Below are positions 53,051 to 61,634 of a DNA stretch of 64,000 bases, one piece after another. Numbering within the stretch: position 1 is the first letter of the stretch; the number at the start of each line of letters is the position of its first letter. The notes under the pieces are model-generated. The model made no database searches. It was not told the DNA's origin and saw only the letters and a program-made list of their open reading frames with translations. The translations under genes were made by a program, and so were the position numbers. Source of the DNA: Candidatus Eremiobacterota bacterium (lineage in GTDB: Bacteria; Vulcanimicrobiota; CADAWZ01; Ess09-12); contig JAVHLM010000003.1 of NCBI GenBank assembly GCA_031082125.1, positions 224,842 to 288,841 of the forward strand, in the 5' to 3' direction.

Positions 53051-55027
53051 ATGGGTCCTGCCGTGCGTCGTGCCATACTTTTATCACTCCTGTTTCTCCT
53101 TTTCCTCTCCGGGGCAGCCTTTGCAGAAAGGCTCACCCTTGAGCAGTGCCTCGAGATGGCCCGGGACATGAACCTGAACCTCAAGCGGGGAGAATCGGAT
53201 TTGAAAATCACCTCCCTCTATGAGACAAAAGCCCGCTACAACTTCTATCCCTCCATAAATTCCTCGGCGAAGTTCAACACCAAAACCTACAGTACGAGCC
53301 GCACCCTCAACATTCATGAATACTATTTCGAGCTTATCCAGCCCATTTACCATTTCGGCGAGTTCACCTACAAACTCGATATAAGCAAGGCAATCCGCAT
53401 CGCCTCGCTCCTTCAGCTCATGGAAACCAATATACAGGTGGAAAGGGATGTGATAGTCACCTATCTCACCATTCTGAAGCTGAAGAAGCTGAAAGCCCAC
53501 ATTCAGAACATGATCAGCAAGGCCAGGCACCAGTATGAGGTGGTGAGCGCCCTGGTAAGGATAGGCCTCAAGGAGCCCAAAAGCGAGGAGCGCTGGAGAG
53601 TCCTCATAGACGGCTACCAGGATGACCTGGTGAAAAATGAAAACAGCCTTGCCGATGCCTACACGGGATTAAGAAAGCTGCTGCAGTATAAGAACATCAA
53701 CGAAGAGCTCCAGGTGGTGCCCGTGGAAGTCTCCGAGGAGTTCGAGTACGACTACCGGCAGCTCCAGGAGATAGAGAAGGCCACGGGAGTTGTGGGCATT
53801 GAAAAAGCCCTCTACGGCTATGCGAAGGTCTTCTGCCCCGCCATCAGGAAAAGAGTATACGATATAAAGGCTGCCGAAAGCTCCGTTGCCTATGAGAGAG
53901 CCGTCACCATGCCCAAGCTCGACCTTGCGCCCCGCTACCAGCGCGAGGAAGACACGCCTTACACCTTCTGGACGCTCGGCGTAAGGGCTTCTTTCAATTT
54001 CCTCGATCTGCCCGGGTGGGAAAATGTTGCCATCAGGCAGGAAGAGCTCAACAGGACCAGGATTGACTATGATCTCTTCGTGAGGGACCGGTTCTCAGAG
54101 ATACGTACCACTTTCTTCAACTACCTTGCCTCGGTGCGCAAGCACCCCATCACCATTCGCCAGGTCGATGAGGCAACAAAGTATCTCATAAATATGCATA
54201 ACACCTATGCCAATGGAAAAATATCCGATGTGGAGCTGATAGACGCCTTCAATTCATACTACAACAGCAACACGACGAGAATACAGGTCCTCTACGATTT
54301 CTTTACCTCTCGCGCGCAGCTTTACAGCCTCATCGGTCACTCCACGGCACTGCAGACCCCCACGGTAGAAGAGTTCATGAAGAAAAAGGATATAGAAAAG
54401 TACTACTCTGAAAAGGATATCTTCTATGACTACTTTTACATGAAAGATATGAGGGCGGCGCTGGACAGCGGTGACATAAAGAAAGTGGAGGAGCTTCGCG
54501 ACAAATACCGCGGAATCATAGGGCAGAAGGCATTTCTCCAATGGAGAATTCTGCATTTTGCCGCCTTTGTCGGCAACAAGGAGATACTGGAAAAAAGGAT
54601 CGCCCAGGGAAAAGACGTGAACGTAGTGGCACTGAATGGCCTCACCCCCCTGCACCTGGCAGCAATGCAAGGACACACGGAAATTGTAGAGACTCTTCTC
54701 AAGCATGGCGCCAACCCCAACTTCAAGGCGGAGATGGAGGAATTCACTCCCCTCATGGCAGCCTCAGAGAGAGGCTTCACTGAGATCTGCGATCTGCTCC
54801 TGAAAGGAGGAGCCAGGGTGAACGAGCGCTCAAAGCAGGGAAGAACTGCCCTCCACAACGCGGCGGAAGCAGGCTTTCTCCCGGTGGTGAAGCTTCTGGT
54901 GGAGACCGGCGCCGATGTGACCATAAAGTCTGATTCCGGGAAAACAGCTGCTGAAATGGCACGCTTTGAAGGATACAACAACGTGGCGGACTACCTTGAA
55001 TCGGTGACGCCCGGGAAGGGGAAATAG
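53051..55027 (+). CDS. TolC-like outer-membrane channel protein with C-terminal ankyrin repeats
   Basis: 658 residues from ATG 53051 (AAAGGAG 6 nt upstream). Signal peptide (ILLSLLFLLFLSGAAFA). Residues ~27-440 match the outer-membrane efflux family (LTLEQCLEMARDMNLNL, then long helices and ARYNFYPSINS). Residues ~495-655 hold about five ankyrin repeats (GLTPLHLAAMQGHTEIVETL, EFTPLMAASERGF, RTALHNAAEAGF). TolC forms a trimeric exit duct; here the ankyrin part would lie in the periplasm. The fusion is unusual. No pump or adaptor gene is adjacent. Confidence 0.9.
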   Translation: MGPAVRRAILLSLLFLLFLSGAAFAERLTLEQCLEMARDMNLNLKRGESDLKITSLYETKARYNFYPSINSSAKFNTKTYSTSRTLNIHEYYFELIQPIYHFGEFTYKLDISKAIRIASLLQLMETNIQVERDVIVTYLTILKLKKLKAHIQNMISKARHQYEVVSALVRIGLKEPKSEERWRVLIDGYQDDLVKNENSLADAYTGLRKLLQYKNINEELQVVPVEVSEEFEYDYRQLQEIEKATGVVGIEKALYGYAKVFCPAIRKRVYDIKAAESSVAYERAVTMPKLDLAPRYQREEDTPYTFWTLGVRASFNFLDLPGWENVAIRQEELNRTRIDYDLFVRDRFSEIRTTFFNYLASVRKHPITIRQVDEATKYLINMHNTYANGKISDVELIDAFNSYYNSNTTRIQVLYDFFTSRAQLYSLIGHSTALQTPTVEEFMKKKDIEKYYSEKDIFYDYFYMKDMRAALDSGDIKKVEELRDKYRGIIGQKAFLQWRILHFAAFVGNKEILEKRIAQGKDVNVVALNGLTPLHLAAMQGHTEIVETLLKHGANPNFKAEMEEFTPLMAASERGFTEICDLLLKGGARVNERSKQGRTALHNAAEAGFLPVVKLLVETGADVTIKSDSGKTAAEMARFEGYNNVADYLESVTPGKGK

Positions 55028-55030
55028 GCC

Positions 55031-55255
55031 CTACTTTGCGAATGCCTGTTTCACGAACTGGCGTATCCTGTCCACATCAAGGCAGCGTATGAATATCTCC
55101 ATGTGGCGGTCGTCGGGCGTCTCGTTTATTTCTCTTCTCCTGAGCTCTTGCTGGAGCTCCTGTATTTCACCGTGAGGCACTTCTATTCTGTTGTTCAGGA
55201 TAAGGTAGTATTTTTCTACGAGCTTTTCATCAGGGACGTGCCTTAAGCCAGCCAT
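55031..55255 (-). CDS. Small helical protein, faintly Sda-like
   Basis: 74 residues. DEKLVEKYYLILNN ... EIQELQQELRRREI recalls the helix-hairpin of the sporulation checkpoint peptide Sda (DE-L-E-Y...E-I-RR), but the match is weak and rests on memory. No signal peptide. GGGAGGAC precedes the ATG. Sits 3 bp from the TolC-ankyrin stop (convergent). Function unknown. Confidence 0.65.
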   Translation of the reverse strand: MAGLRHVPDEKLVEKYYLILNNRIEVPHGEIQELQQELRRREINETPDDRHMEIFIRCLDVDRIRQFVKQAFAK

Positions 55256-55413
55256 TGATGTCCTCCCGATAGTCAGAAACAGGTTTCTCTTATTATATCA
55301 TCATTCATGGCAAAGGAAAAGGGTGCGTGCGAAGTTTTCTTGCCTCATTGAAAAAAGCAAAGGCCTGGAGAATCCTCCAGGCCGGGTTGTTATGGCGCTT
55401 CCCGGGCATCCCT

Positions 55414-55995
55414 CTAAAGGGCCGAAGCGATATCGATGGCCCTGTCCTGCAGCCTGTCAAGCTTGGTGAGGGCGTCTTCCACGGTATTGAAGCCTGCCCT
55501 TGCCATAGCGGGATTCCCTATCTCAATATACCCCAGCATGAGGGAGACCCCATCATGGTACCTCTCAAGCTCGTTCTGCGTATTCTTCACGAGCTCCACT
55601 TCCTCGGGCGGCAGGTCATCAAGCTTCTTCTTCACCACGTCACTCTTGAAGAGGTTTACCCCCATCTGCGTCATTGTATAGATGGGTCTTACCACCTGAC
55701 GGTACTCGTCCTTGGTCATGGTGCCCGCCTCGACACCTTCGCAGGCTTTTCTCAGGTTCTTGAGATGCTTGGCATCCTGGAGCGGCACTTTCTTCATCTT
55801 GCCGTGGGAGCCTGTCACTTCACCTATCACGGTGTTGAGCGTTTCCTCGTCATCGCCCTCTCCGGGGAGTGGAGTGCTGCACTCCTCGCATATTTCGGCA
55901 CCGTGGGGATTTCCATGGCCGCAGTTGTCGCACATGATCCTGTCTGAACCGCTTATCCTGCTCCAGAAACCGCCTTCCTCCTCTACATCGGACAT
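55414..55995 (-). CDS. Zinc-ribbon plus helical domain protein
   Basis: 193 residues from ATG 55995 (AAAGGAGAA upstream); the frame opens earlier to 56112. N-terminal zinc ribbon RIMCDNCGHGNPHGAEICEEC, then a ~120-residue helical region (KHLKNLRKACEGVEAG ... VEDALTKLDRLQDRAIDI). Cytoplasmic. Family not recognised. Upstream on the same strand is a small gene at 56167, possibly in one transcript. Confidence 0.72.
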   Translation of the reverse strand: MSDVEEEGGFWSRISGSDRIMCDNCGHGNPHGAEICEECSTPLPGEGDDEETLNTVIGEVTGSHGKMKKVPLQDAKHLKNLRKACEGVEAGTMTKDEYRQVVRPIYTMTQMGVNLFKSDVVKKKLDDLPPEEVELVKNTQNELERYHDGVSLMLGYIEIGNPAMARAGFNTVEDALTKLDRLQDRAIDIASAL

Positions 55996-56166
55996 AGCTG
56001 TTCTCCTTTCATCGTGAAAAAGAATATACTCTGCATTCTCTCTGCGGTGAACCCTTTCACCGATGAGCAGAGCATGAAAATATCCCCTGCGGAACACGCT
56101 GAGCTCCCGCAAGGGATAAATATTCCTCGCTCTGATAGAAGAATCCTCTAGTTTTCCTTACCGGAC

Positions 56167-56418
56167 TTATTGCTTCCAGTCACCGGCCACTGCTGAGGCT
56201 GAGGCCGTGGCAGATGCGCCGCCCTGCTGGCTTTCATCACCCTTGGCCTGGTTGATGATATTGATGATCACGGGGGCTGCGCTCTTCTCCGCTTCCTTGT
56301 CATCCTTCTTGTCACCCTTAAGCTTTGCAAGGGGTGCGGTGAGAACCTCACCAAGCCCTTCCATACCCTTCGCCATCCCTCCGCCGGCCTGCTCAAACAC
56401 TTTCTGTATCCCGTCCAT
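56167..56418 (-). CDS. Small Ala/Gly/Lys-rich protein
   Basis: 83 residues. A hydrophobic-Gly start (GIQKVFEQAGGGMAKG), a charged middle (KGDKKDDKEAEKSA), then IINIINQAKG and an Ala/Ser tail. Low complexity, no family recognised. AAGGAGG lies 8 nt before ATG 56418, so it is likely expressed. I see no gene in 56419-56646. Confidence 0.6.
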   Translation of the reverse strand: MDGIQKVFEQAGGGMAKGMEGLGEVLTAPLAKLKGDKKDDKEAEKSAAPVIINIINQAKGDESQQGGASATASASAVAGDWKQ

Positions 56419-56646
56419 AATAATTTCCTCCTTGTTTTTTGTTCTTTACTTGTATATCACACTCATGGCATCGCCAGTAAAGACCTTAAATGTAAACTTT
56501 TGTTAACAATTGCCTCGTCAATTCGGCCAGGAGTATGGCAGCAAGGGTTTCGACAGAAGAATCATACTCTGGTATGAGATTTCCGGGGGAGGCGCTCTCA
56601 AGCCTCCGTGCCTTGCCGATGCACTCTCCGTGCTTGATGAGAGTCT

Positions 56647-57660
56647 TCATGCACCTGACGCGCTCTCAATCACACCAAGCTTTTTCATCCATCTGATGCT
56701 TTCGAGATGAAAACCGATGCTTTTTATGGCGGTCTTCAGGGCTCGCTGGTTCCCCTCGCTGATATCGGCGAGGCAGAAGGGGATCCCCTTTTCGCTGAGG
56801 AGGTTGATGCCTTCCTTCATGAGCCTCTGGGCTGCCCGCTTTCCCCAGTAATCAGGGTGAATGGCTATGTCATAGACATATCCAAGGCGGGCCCCCGTGA
56901 TGGCATCGCAGGCGTTGGTCTTGAACAGAAGATACCCCACGGGTGTCTCCTTGACGGCATCTTCAATGATGAGGGCGGTAAAGTCCTCACTCTCCTCAAG
57001 GGAGAGCTCAGAATATATGCGGAGGTACCGGTACTGCACGTCATCCTTGGGCCTGTCCCGCCCCGAGGGAATGGTGAATGATGCGCACTGCGTGTTGAGC
57101 CATAACACGAAAAAGAGATCCTCGCTCTGCGCTTTTCTGACAATGAAAGGGTCGGGATCATGACGGGGGAGGGGCTTAACGGCCGTCCTGAGGATAATCC
57201 TGTTCATTTCCTTCCCGAAGCCTTCCCGGAAAGCCCTCTTCTCGCCTTCCTTGTCCTGCGCGAAGATCTCCATCACCAGGTACTGTATCTCTCTCTCCCT
57301 CACTGCCTCCTCGGCCTTCCTGAAAAGCAGGGGAAGGGCATCACCTCCGGCATGGTCAGGGGAGACGGCGTAGTCAAAGATAAAGCCCTGCTTCTCCCCC
57401 GTGATGGTCTCCACAATATCCAGAAACAGTACAAGGTAAGCCACTGCCTTCCTGTCGCCGCTCCTCTCGGCGACAAAGACCTTGAAATCGCCTCCCTGGC
57501 CTATGAGGTGAGCCCTGCTTCTCAGGCTCCTCACATGAAAGCTCTTCACCTCGTCACCCATGGAAGACCACATCATCGAGAGAAACTGGTCCTTGCCCTC
57601 AAAGAGCGCGATGATCTCCTCGATATCCCCTGGTGTTCCCTCTCTGGCTTCAATATTCAT
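56647..57660 (-). CDS. Tandem GNAT acetyltransferase-like protein
   Basis: 337 residues from ATG 57660. Two GNAT-type halves: the first with FDYAVSPDHAGGDALPLLF, the second with YDIAIHPDYWGKRAAQRLMKEG (acetyl-CoA loop, near 270). Tandem GNATs often have one active half; the second looks more complete. Substrate unknown. TTG 57675 is an alternative start; no clear ribosome site for either. Divergent from the YkgJ-type gene. Confidence 0.8.
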   Translation of the reverse strand: MNIEAREGTPGDIEEIIALFEGKDQFLSMMWSSMGDEVKSFHVRSLRSRAHLIGQGGDFKVFVAERSGDRKAVAYLVLFLDIVETITGEKQGFIFDYAVSPDHAGGDALPLLFRKAEEAVREREIQYLVMEIFAQDKEGEKRAFREGFGKEMNRIILRTAVKPLPRHDPDPFIVRKAQSEDLFFVLWLNTQCASFTIPSGRDRPKDDVQYRYLRIYSELSLEESEDFTALIIEDAVKETPVGYLLFKTNACDAITGARLGYVYDIAIHPDYWGKRAAQRLMKEGINLLSEKGIPFCLADISEGNQRALKTAIKSIGFHLESIRWMKKLGVIESASGA

Positions 57661-57813
57661 AAATATAGACTTCAACAGGTGGAACGGAATGCCCTTCTTT
57701 CACCTGCCGCACCGAAACCATGGCATGGGGCATGCCACTCTTACGCCATCGGTCAAGGGGGAATAAGAGGATTTCACGGTGTTCTCTCGAATTCATGCTT
57801 CAAGGAATTCTTA

Positions 57814-58329
57814 ATGGGAACCCACAAAGACTTTTCAGACCTTATCGCCTTTTACCAGAACCTTGACAGCAACCTGCCGAAGCTTGAGCAAGAAAATCCC
57901 TGCGGTTCCTGCAGAGAATGCTGCTCATACCACATAGTGCTCTCAGGTTATGAATTTGACTTCATGGACCTTGAGCTTTCCAGGATCGGCGCACCTTTCT
58001 CCCTTCATTTTTCCCCCCTTCTTCCCGGAAAGCGCGATCCCCGCCTGGGTGAGCCCCCCGCGCCCTGCCCCCTTCTGCTGAGAGAGGGTGGATGCCTTGT
58101 CTACCGGGCACGACCACTTGCCTGCCGCCTTATGGGAGGTTATCTCCCTTACCACTCGGAGCCTGTCGCCCGGTGCGTGTACCTCCCGCACCAGAAAGTC
58201 TATGCCACCGTCGAGGAGATACCTTCATGGAGCCACTATGAGAGGATCCTGAGAAGACACCCCTCGCTTCCAGGCTATTTCAGCGTCACATACGCTCCAC
58301 TGGAGGCACCGCTTCAGCACAGTCAGTAA
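57814..58329 (+). CDS. YkgJ-type Cys-cluster protein
   Basis: 171 residues from ATG 57814 (CAAGGA 7 nt upstream); the frame is open far upstream over the GNAT gene and is not used. CGSCRECC at ~31-38, then CPLL, GGCLVYRARPLACRLMGG and ARCVYLP give the Cys set of the YkgJ/zinc-or-iron-chelating family. Likely binds a metal or Fe-S cluster; role unknown. It is followed after 14 bp by the MBL-like gene. Confidence 0.82.
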   Translation: MGTHKDFSDLIAFYQNLDSNLPKLEQENPCGSCRECCSYHIVLSGYEFDFMDLELSRIGAPFSLHFSPLLPGKRDPRLGEPPAPCPLLLREGGCLVYRARPLACRLMGGYLPYHSEPVARCVYLPHQKVYATVEEIPSWSHYERILRRHPSLPGYFSVTYAPLEAPLQHSQ

Positions 58330-58343
58330 GAAACGGCACAATC

Positions 58344-59414
58344 ATGGCATCAAAGCACCCCATACATCAAAGCAGCACTCTTCACTTCAAGCTCCCGGCA
58401 GGCAGAACCTCAGGACTGCTCGCGATCTTCCTCCTCTGTATTGTTGTCATGGCGTCAGGTGGCCGTATCGAAGCCGCCTCCCCCGTTCCCATGATGAACA
58501 CGTTCACGATCCTCGATGACATTTTTCCAGCCACAGGTGATCTTTACCCTTATGAGAGGCAGCTGCTGAAGGATGACCGGGGAGTCTTCAATGTGGCTCT
58601 CTTTTCAGAAAAAGTCACCGCCAGCACCCCCCTTTACAGGATGTTTTCCCGCCTTCCCTTAAAGAGCGCCGACAAGAAAGCTCTGCTGCAGAATATCACC
58701 GACGGGGTGCTGAAAATCTACTTTGATCTTGGCGCCAGGCCGCCTGTATGGAACTACAACCGCATGCTCTTTGAGAGAGAGCTCGCCTCATACGGAATCA
58801 AAGAATTGTGCACGCCCCCTGACTTCGTTATCATCTCTCACGCCCATCTCCCCAACTATATCGGCGGTTTTGAGCTCATGCAGAAGTATTATCCCAATGT
58901 CCCCGTGTTCATCACCGAAGATATGAAGGAAGGCCTGATCTATTTCGATTCCAGAGATCTTACCGGGAGAAGGGTAAAAGCCAGGACTCCCATAGTGCTC
59001 CACCCCGGCGAGACTGTCCTTACCGATCACCTGAGCATCATAAACGGGAAGTATAGAAAAAAATGGGAAAACGTGATCCTCGATGGCACCAGGGTGGTAG
59101 AGCGCCGGGGCTATAAAAAGGAGCCAGAATATGAAAATGTCCTCAAGGTGAAGACCAGAGAGGGCCTGGCTCTCTTTGCCACCTGCATGCACTGCAAATT
59201 CCCCATGGACCGCAGAAATGCGCTCTATGTGGGCGGCTTCGAGGAGGAGCCGGAAATCATTCTGAAGGCCAGAAAGCTTTCGCCTTCGCTTCGGTTTTAC
59301 CTTTACCACTGTGGAAACCCCGAATACCTCTCCGAAAAGCTGGGGGGAAAAGTGGATATCAGCTCATATGTGAAAAGGATCCGGCTCGGTGAGACCGTCT
59401 TCTTCAAGATCTGA
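58344..59414 (+). CDS. Exported metallo-beta-lactamase-fold protein with eroded metal site
   Basis: 356 residues. An export/membrane segment at ~24-40 (GLLAIFLLCIVVMASGG). The fold is suggested by IYFDLGARP and FVIISHAHLPNYIGGFEL, which aligns with HxHxDHxGG but reads HAHLPNYIGG: the Asp-His pair is Pro-Asn. The later GLALFATCMHCKF stands where the family has a GCSH-type ligand. Two of the metal ligands are lost, so hydrolysis is doubtful. It may bind rather than cleave. Start codon support is weak. Confidence 0.7.
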   Translation: MASKHPIHQSSTLHFKLPAGRTSGLLAIFLLCIVVMASGGRIEAASPVPMMNTFTILDDIFPATGDLYPYERQLLKDDRGVFNVALFSEKVTASTPLYRMFSRLPLKSADKKALLQNITDGVLKIYFDLGARPPVWNYNRMLFERELASYGIKELCTPPDFVIISHAHLPNYIGGFELMQKYYPNVPVFITEDMKEGLIYFDSRDLTGRRVKARTPIVLHPGETVLTDHLSIINGKYRKKWENVILDGTRVVERRGYKKEPEYENVLKVKTREGLALFATCMHCKFPMDRRNALYVGGFEEEPEIILKARKLSPSLRFYLYHCGNPEYLSEKLGGKVDISSYVKRIRLGETVFFKI

Positions 59415-59512
59415 AGAGAGGCGCCGGTACATTAATAATTTGTTCATTGCCCCGGGACCTCTTTTCTGCTACTATGGTGGTGCAGAGGTTCAGAGATAAG
59501 GGGTGGTAGATC

Positions 59513-60535
59513 ATGGATCCTCTCTCACGGGCAGTTTCCCCGCAAGTTCCGCGCTCGTATCAGGCACCGGCAGAGAAGCCTGAAGAAATGTCCCTGCCGC
59601 ATGACGCCTTTGAAAAGAATGGAGCAGAAAGGGGGAAACCCCCTGAGGCCGGGCAGGCGAAAAGCGTCTCGGCCATCGAGGGCGTTTCCGCCCGGACTCT
59701 TCCCCGGCCGATGACGGAAGAGGAAAAGGCATCATTCAGGGAGTACTTCCCGAAGCTTGACGTGGAGAGGGCCGTCGTATCTGCCGAGGCGACGCCGGAA
59801 TACAACTGCATCTCCTGGACAGTAGGTGAGACCCACCAGTGGTTCTGGCCACCCCAGATGTACCCCGCCCTCACTCCCGACAAGGCCTTTGACATCTTCT
59901 ACGGCGGCTATGGCCTTGTTCCCGCTGAACAGGGCACTGTGGCCCACTGGGTGAATGACGAGGGGCCCACTCATGGCTCCATTTCCGGGCCCGATCATGG
60001 CCCCCGGTGGGAGAGCAAGTGCGGGCAGGACCTGCAGATCCAGCATGACAGGGACGAACTGGACAGTGACGTCTATGGAAAGATTGCGAAATACTATGCC
60101 ATGAAAGGAGCGCCGCGGGCAATGAAACAGGCCCAACCGCCCGAGATACCCAAGGAAGTTGCGGCGACCGTGAAGGAAAAAGCGGCACAGGTCCCCGCCG
60201 GGGTACGTGATGCTTTTAACAGCCGCTATGAGGACTGGATGGCCTTCCGAAAATCCCCCGGGGTGCGCATGTCCTCAAATCCTGCCGACTACTGCAAGAC
60301 AGGAGCCTTCAAAGAGATCGTGGCCATGGGAGTGCAGGTCACTCCCCTTCTGATGGACAAGATTGCCTCGGGCGACTTTTTCTCCTACCAGGCCTGCCGG
60401 GAGATAGAGAAGGCTGCGGGACAGGGCGGCTTTGAGATTTCCCGCAGCGCGGGAGGCACCGATGAGGCGGTGAGCGAGCAGACAAGGGCGGCAAGGGCGC
60501 TCCTCGCCTGGCACCAGGATCAGCAGGAAAGCTGA
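59513..60535 (+). CDS. Protein with NC-W / H motif domain (DUF7689-like?)
   Basis: 340 residues. N-terminal ~65 residues Pro/Glu-rich and disordered. Central part EYNCISWTVGETHQWFWPP, THGSISGPDHGPRWESKCG and LQIQHD recalls a Cys/His domain I associate with DUF7689; a Cys-His pair could be catalytic. The C-terminal ~120 residues are helical with a charged linker. Alone, no immunity-like neighbour is obvious. GGGGTGG precedes the ATG. Function inferred only loosely. Confidence 0.65.
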   Translation: MDPLSRAVSPQVPRSYQAPAEKPEEMSLPHDAFEKNGAERGKPPEAGQAKSVSAIEGVSARTLPRPMTEEEKASFREYFPKLDVERAVVSAEATPEYNCISWTVGETHQWFWPPQMYPALTPDKAFDIFYGGYGLVPAEQGTVAHWVNDEGPTHGSISGPDHGPRWESKCGQDLQIQHDRDELDSDVYGKIAKYYAMKGAPRAMKQAQPPEIPKEVAATVKEKAAQVPAGVRDAFNSRYEDWMAFRKSPGVRMSSNPADYCKTGAFKEIVAMGVQVTPLLMDKIASGDFFSYQACREIEKAAGQGGFEISRSAGGTDEAVSEQTRAARALLAWHQDQQES

Positions 60536-60564
60536 CCACCCCTGTCCTTATACCGGTAACAATG

Positions 60565-60595
60565 ACAAGAGAGCCCCTTTGAGGGGCTCTCTTGT
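60565..60595 (+). terminator. Intrinsic terminator after the 59513 gene
   Basis: ACAAGAGAGCCCC pairs with GGGGCTCTCTTGT around TTTGA: a 13-bp stem 30 bp after the stop. The T-tail is short (TCTG). It probably also separates the convergent inositol phosphatase gene. Confidence 0.7.
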
Positions 60596-60644
60596 TCTGC
60601 CTCAGAGCCGGCTGTCAACTGCGGGGCTCTTGGAGAGCTTCTTG

Positions 60645-61412
60645 TCAAGGGCGATTGAGGAGGTCCCTGATTCCGGGGAGAAGGAGCAGGTTTGCCGCCA
60701 CGATTGAAGAGGGAATCCCGGCGCCTGGTCCTTCTCTTGTAAAATCTTCCACTATCCCGCCTGCTTCCCTCACCATGACAATACCCGCCGCCACATCCCA
60801 GCTGTTGCAGTGCTCCAGCCAGAAGCCGTCAAGCTTTCCCGCTGCGGTGTAGGCAAGAGCCAGGGCCACTGAGCCTTGCAGCCTCACGACCCGGCACTGT
60901 GCGTATACCCTGGTAATAACCTCCATGTCCTTTCTGAACCCCTCGCCGCGGTAATAGGTGTCACCTGTGGCAAGCACGGCCTTCGAGAGATCAGTCTGCG
61001 AAGAGATTGTGACGGCCTCATCATTGAGCCAGACCCCCTTCCCCTTTTCCCCGTAAAAATATTCTTCCGTGACGGGGTTGTAAATGGCACCGCAGGTGAG
61101 GGAGCCCTGCTGCTCCAGGGCGATGGAGACGGCGAAGAAAGGGATGGCGTTTCCGTAGTTTGTCGTCCCGTCAAGAGGGTCTATGATCCACCTGAGAGGA
61201 TTGTTCCCGATGCGCTCCCCCGACTCTTCGGCGATGATGTCGCTCCGGGGAAACCTTCTCTGTATCTCGCCGATGAGATAGGCCTCCGATTCAAGGTCAG
61301 CCCTCGTGACAAAACCGGCATCCTTCTTTTCCGTGAATTCAAGGGGGCGGCGGAAATACTTCAGCAGTATTTTCCCGGCGCCCCTGGCAAGGTGGGACAT
61401 GAAATCCTTCAT
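60645..61412 (-). CDS. Inositol monophosphatase family protein (SuhB-like)
   Basis: 255 residues from ATG 61412 (GGGAGAAGAGA upstream); the frame opens to 61622. Metal-dependent phosphatase with AEESGE, IDPLDGTTNY (metal ligands) and the C-terminal WDVAAGIVMVREAGG. May act on inositol-1-phosphate or other sugar/nucleotide phosphates. Divergent from the 61635 gene. Confidence 0.93.
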   Translation of the reverse strand: MKDFMSHLARGAGKILLKYFRRPLEFTEKKDAGFVTRADLESEAYLIGEIQRRFPRSDIIAEESGERIGNNPLRWIIDPLDGTTNYGNAIPFFAVSIALEQQGSLTCGAIYNPVTEEYFYGEKGKGVWLNDEAVTISSQTDLSKAVLATGDTYYRGEGFRKDMEVITRVYAQCRVVRLQGSVALALAYTAAGKLDGFWLEHCNSWDVAAGIVMVREAGGIVEDFTREGPGAGIPSSIVAANLLLLPGIRDLLNRP

Positions 61413-61634
61413 GGCGTCTCTTCTCCCTGGATAATCTGTGAAATACCACTCTATGGTTTCCCGGAAGCATCTGAAATTCCTGGATGGGATCCAGAGATTG
61501 AGCACTTCCGGGAAATATTTCTCCGGAAGAGGAGAGTGCTCACGGCAAGAGGGAATATTTGCAGTGAGATCCCAGATACCCAAGGAGTTCCGGTGGATTT
61601 CCTGAAAAAGATCCTGTCCCATCCCAAGAAAGAA

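Noticed and set aside
57160..57813. Long in-frame region before the YkgJ-type gene
   Set aside because: It is antisense to the tandem GNAT gene; the Cys-cluster family starts near ATG 57814, which has a ribosome site.
60876..61634. Long in-frame region before the MshEN-type gene
   Set aside because: It is antisense to the well-supported inositol monophosphatase and shows no family features.
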